Shown here: positions 9,108 through 9,527 of the stretch, piece by piece
Layout of the letters: the number at the start of each line of letters is the position of its first letter
Numbering within the stretch: the stretch's first letter is position 1
From: Microbacterium sp.
GTDB taxonomy: Bacteria > Actinomycetota > Actinomycetes > Actinomycetales > Microbacteriaceae
NCBI GenBank assembly: GCA_003248845.1
Contig: QFPD01000051.1
Span: forward strand, 1 to 9,527
Direction: 5' to 3'
DNA: 9,527 nucleotides
Notes under the pieces: generated by a model
What the model saw: only the letters and a program-made list of their open reading frames with translations
The model's database searches: none
Told to the model about the DNA's origin: nothing
Position numbers and translations under genes: made by a program

Positions 9108-9148
9108 TACTATCGGAGGTAGTGACGGCCACGGCCGATGGCTAGATT
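9108..9148 (+). promoter_or_regulatory. Candidate acs promoter region
   Basis: Two plus-strand -10-like hexamers lie before acs: TACTAT (9108-9113) and TAGATT (9143-9148). The second has GTGACG (9122-9127) as a partial -35 match at 15 nt spacing, slightly short. The imperfect palindrome with CTAC and GTAG half-sites (9107-9122) overlaps this area and could be an operator. Neither hexamer is strong enough to decide. Confidence 0.3.
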
Positions 9149-9198
9149 TCCTGCATCCTTCGGGAAAGCCTCCCGTGCCCGTCTCAGGATTCCGCCGC

Positions 9199-9205
9199 AA
9201 AGGAG
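9199..9205 (+). promoter_or_regulatory. Ribosome binding site of acs
   Basis: AAAGGAG ends 7 nt before the ATG at 9213, a near-ideal site that fixes the acs start and suggests efficient translation. Confidence 0.85.
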
Positions 9206-9212
9206 CGCGCCC

Positions 9213-9527
9213 ATGAGCAGTCAGATCGACCATCTTCTGACCGAGAACCGCCGGTTCTCCCCCTCGCCCGACTTCGCCGCGAACGCGATCGCCACAGCCG
9301 CGCTCTACGCCGAGGCCGACGCCGACCGCGAGGGCTTCTGGGCCGCTCAGGCGAAGGCCCTCCACTGGCACACGCCGTTCACGCAGGTGCTCGACTGGTC
9401 GAACCCGCCGTTCGCGCAGTGGTTCGCGGATGGCGAGCTCAACGTGGCCTACAACTGCCTCGACCGGCACGTCGAGGCAGGCAACGGCGACCGCGTCGCA
9501 CTCCTCTGGGAGGGTGAGCCGGGCGAC
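9213..9527 (+). CDS. acs: Acetyl-CoA synthetase (AMP-forming), N-terminal 105 residues
   Basis: The frame is open from the ATG at 9213 to the window edge. The translation carries the N-terminal cap domain of Acs: FWAAQAKALHWHTPFTQVLD (43-62), NPPFAQWFADGELNVAYNCL (65-84), then DRHVEAGNGDRVALLWEGEP (85-104). This WF.DG.LN..YNC.DRH series is diagnostic of acetyl-CoA synthetases and close propionyl-CoA synthetase relatives. The enzyme joins acetate, ATP and CoA through acetyl-AMP for acetate assimilation. Full-length proteins are about 650 residues, so most of the adenylation domain, including the ATP motif and the acetylatable lysine, lies to the right of the window. It is transcribed away from the tad operon, as acs (Rv3667) is relative to the tad cluster in M. 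tuberculosis. Confidence 0.93.
   Translation, partial: MSSQIDHLLTENRRFSPSPDFAANAIATAALYAEADADREGFWAAQAKALHWHTPFTQVLDWSNPPFAQWFADGELNVAYNCLDRHVEAGNGDRVALLWEGEPGD

Larger units (their letters stand above)
8751..9212. other. Divergent acs-tadA intergenic region
   Basis: A 462-nt region without a convincing gene. Short open frames on both strands show no recognisable protein and no ribosome binding site. It holds a perfect 15-bp inverted repeat (8878-8915), an 8-bp GATATATC palindrome (9029-9036), a 7-bp inverted repeat CTGTCCG/CGGACAG (9050-9056 and 9080-9086), an imperfect CTAC/GTAG palindrome (9107-9122) and the acs ribosome binding site. Both promoters should lie here. No tRNA-like cloverleaf or known riboswitch core was recognised. 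Confidence 0.7.

Noticed and set aside
8855..9132. Small minus-strand open frames of 64 and 72 codons between acs and tadA
   Set aside because: They lack ribosome binding sites, run through the hairpin or the acs promoter area, and are Arg-rich without recognisable features.

Overview
The window is high-GC DNA with strong G/C at third codon positions and clear Shine-Dalgarno sites. Its gene content points to an actinobacterium, most likely Microbacteriaceae (Microbacterium-like). The order acs / tad cluster / topA / holB matches the gene order known around Rv3667 (acs), Rv3659c-Rv3654c (tad), Rv3646c (topA) and Rv3644c (holB) in Mycobacterium tuberculosis. That comparison is from knowledge of that genome, not from a search. 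No RNA gene, insertion sequence, phage gene or CRISPR array was seen.

Nine protein genes are supported; eight are on the minus strand. Read from right to left on that strand: (1) a compact Tad/Flp pilus cluster, 8750 to 5763, encoding the assembly ATPase TadA, one membrane platform protein that appears to hold both the TadB-like and TadC-like halves, a very small Flp pilin of the DUF4244 type, a TadE pseudopilin and a second TadE-like protein; (2) after a 63-nt gap, a housekeeping cluster, 5699 to the left edge, encoding topoisomerase I (topA), thymidylate kinase (tmk), the DNA polymerase III delta' subunit (holB) and a secreted lipoprotein alpha/beta hydrolase that runs off the window. Most neighbours overlap by 1 to 4 nt, so both clusters look like translationally coupled operons. 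On the plus strand only the first 105 codons of acetyl-CoA synthetase (acs) are present, at the right edge.

The divergent acs-tadA interval (8751-9212, 462 nt) is the only long non-coding stretch. It holds a perfect 15-bp inverted repeat, an AT-rich GATATATC palindrome that could carry a minus-strand promoter, an imperfect CTAC/GTAG palindrome and the acs ribosome binding site.

The pilus genes should act together at the membrane. TadA would power the platform protein, which would assemble the processed pilin with the TadE-like minor subunits. No prepilin peptidase or Ssd/CpaE-like localisation protein is encoded here. The topA-tmk-holB group serves DNA topology, dTTP supply and clamp loading. 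Points for a second look are the two-in-one platform protein, the hairpin upstream of the pilus operon, and strong enrichment of the heptamer GGATGCC across the window, including an inverted pair inside that hairpin.
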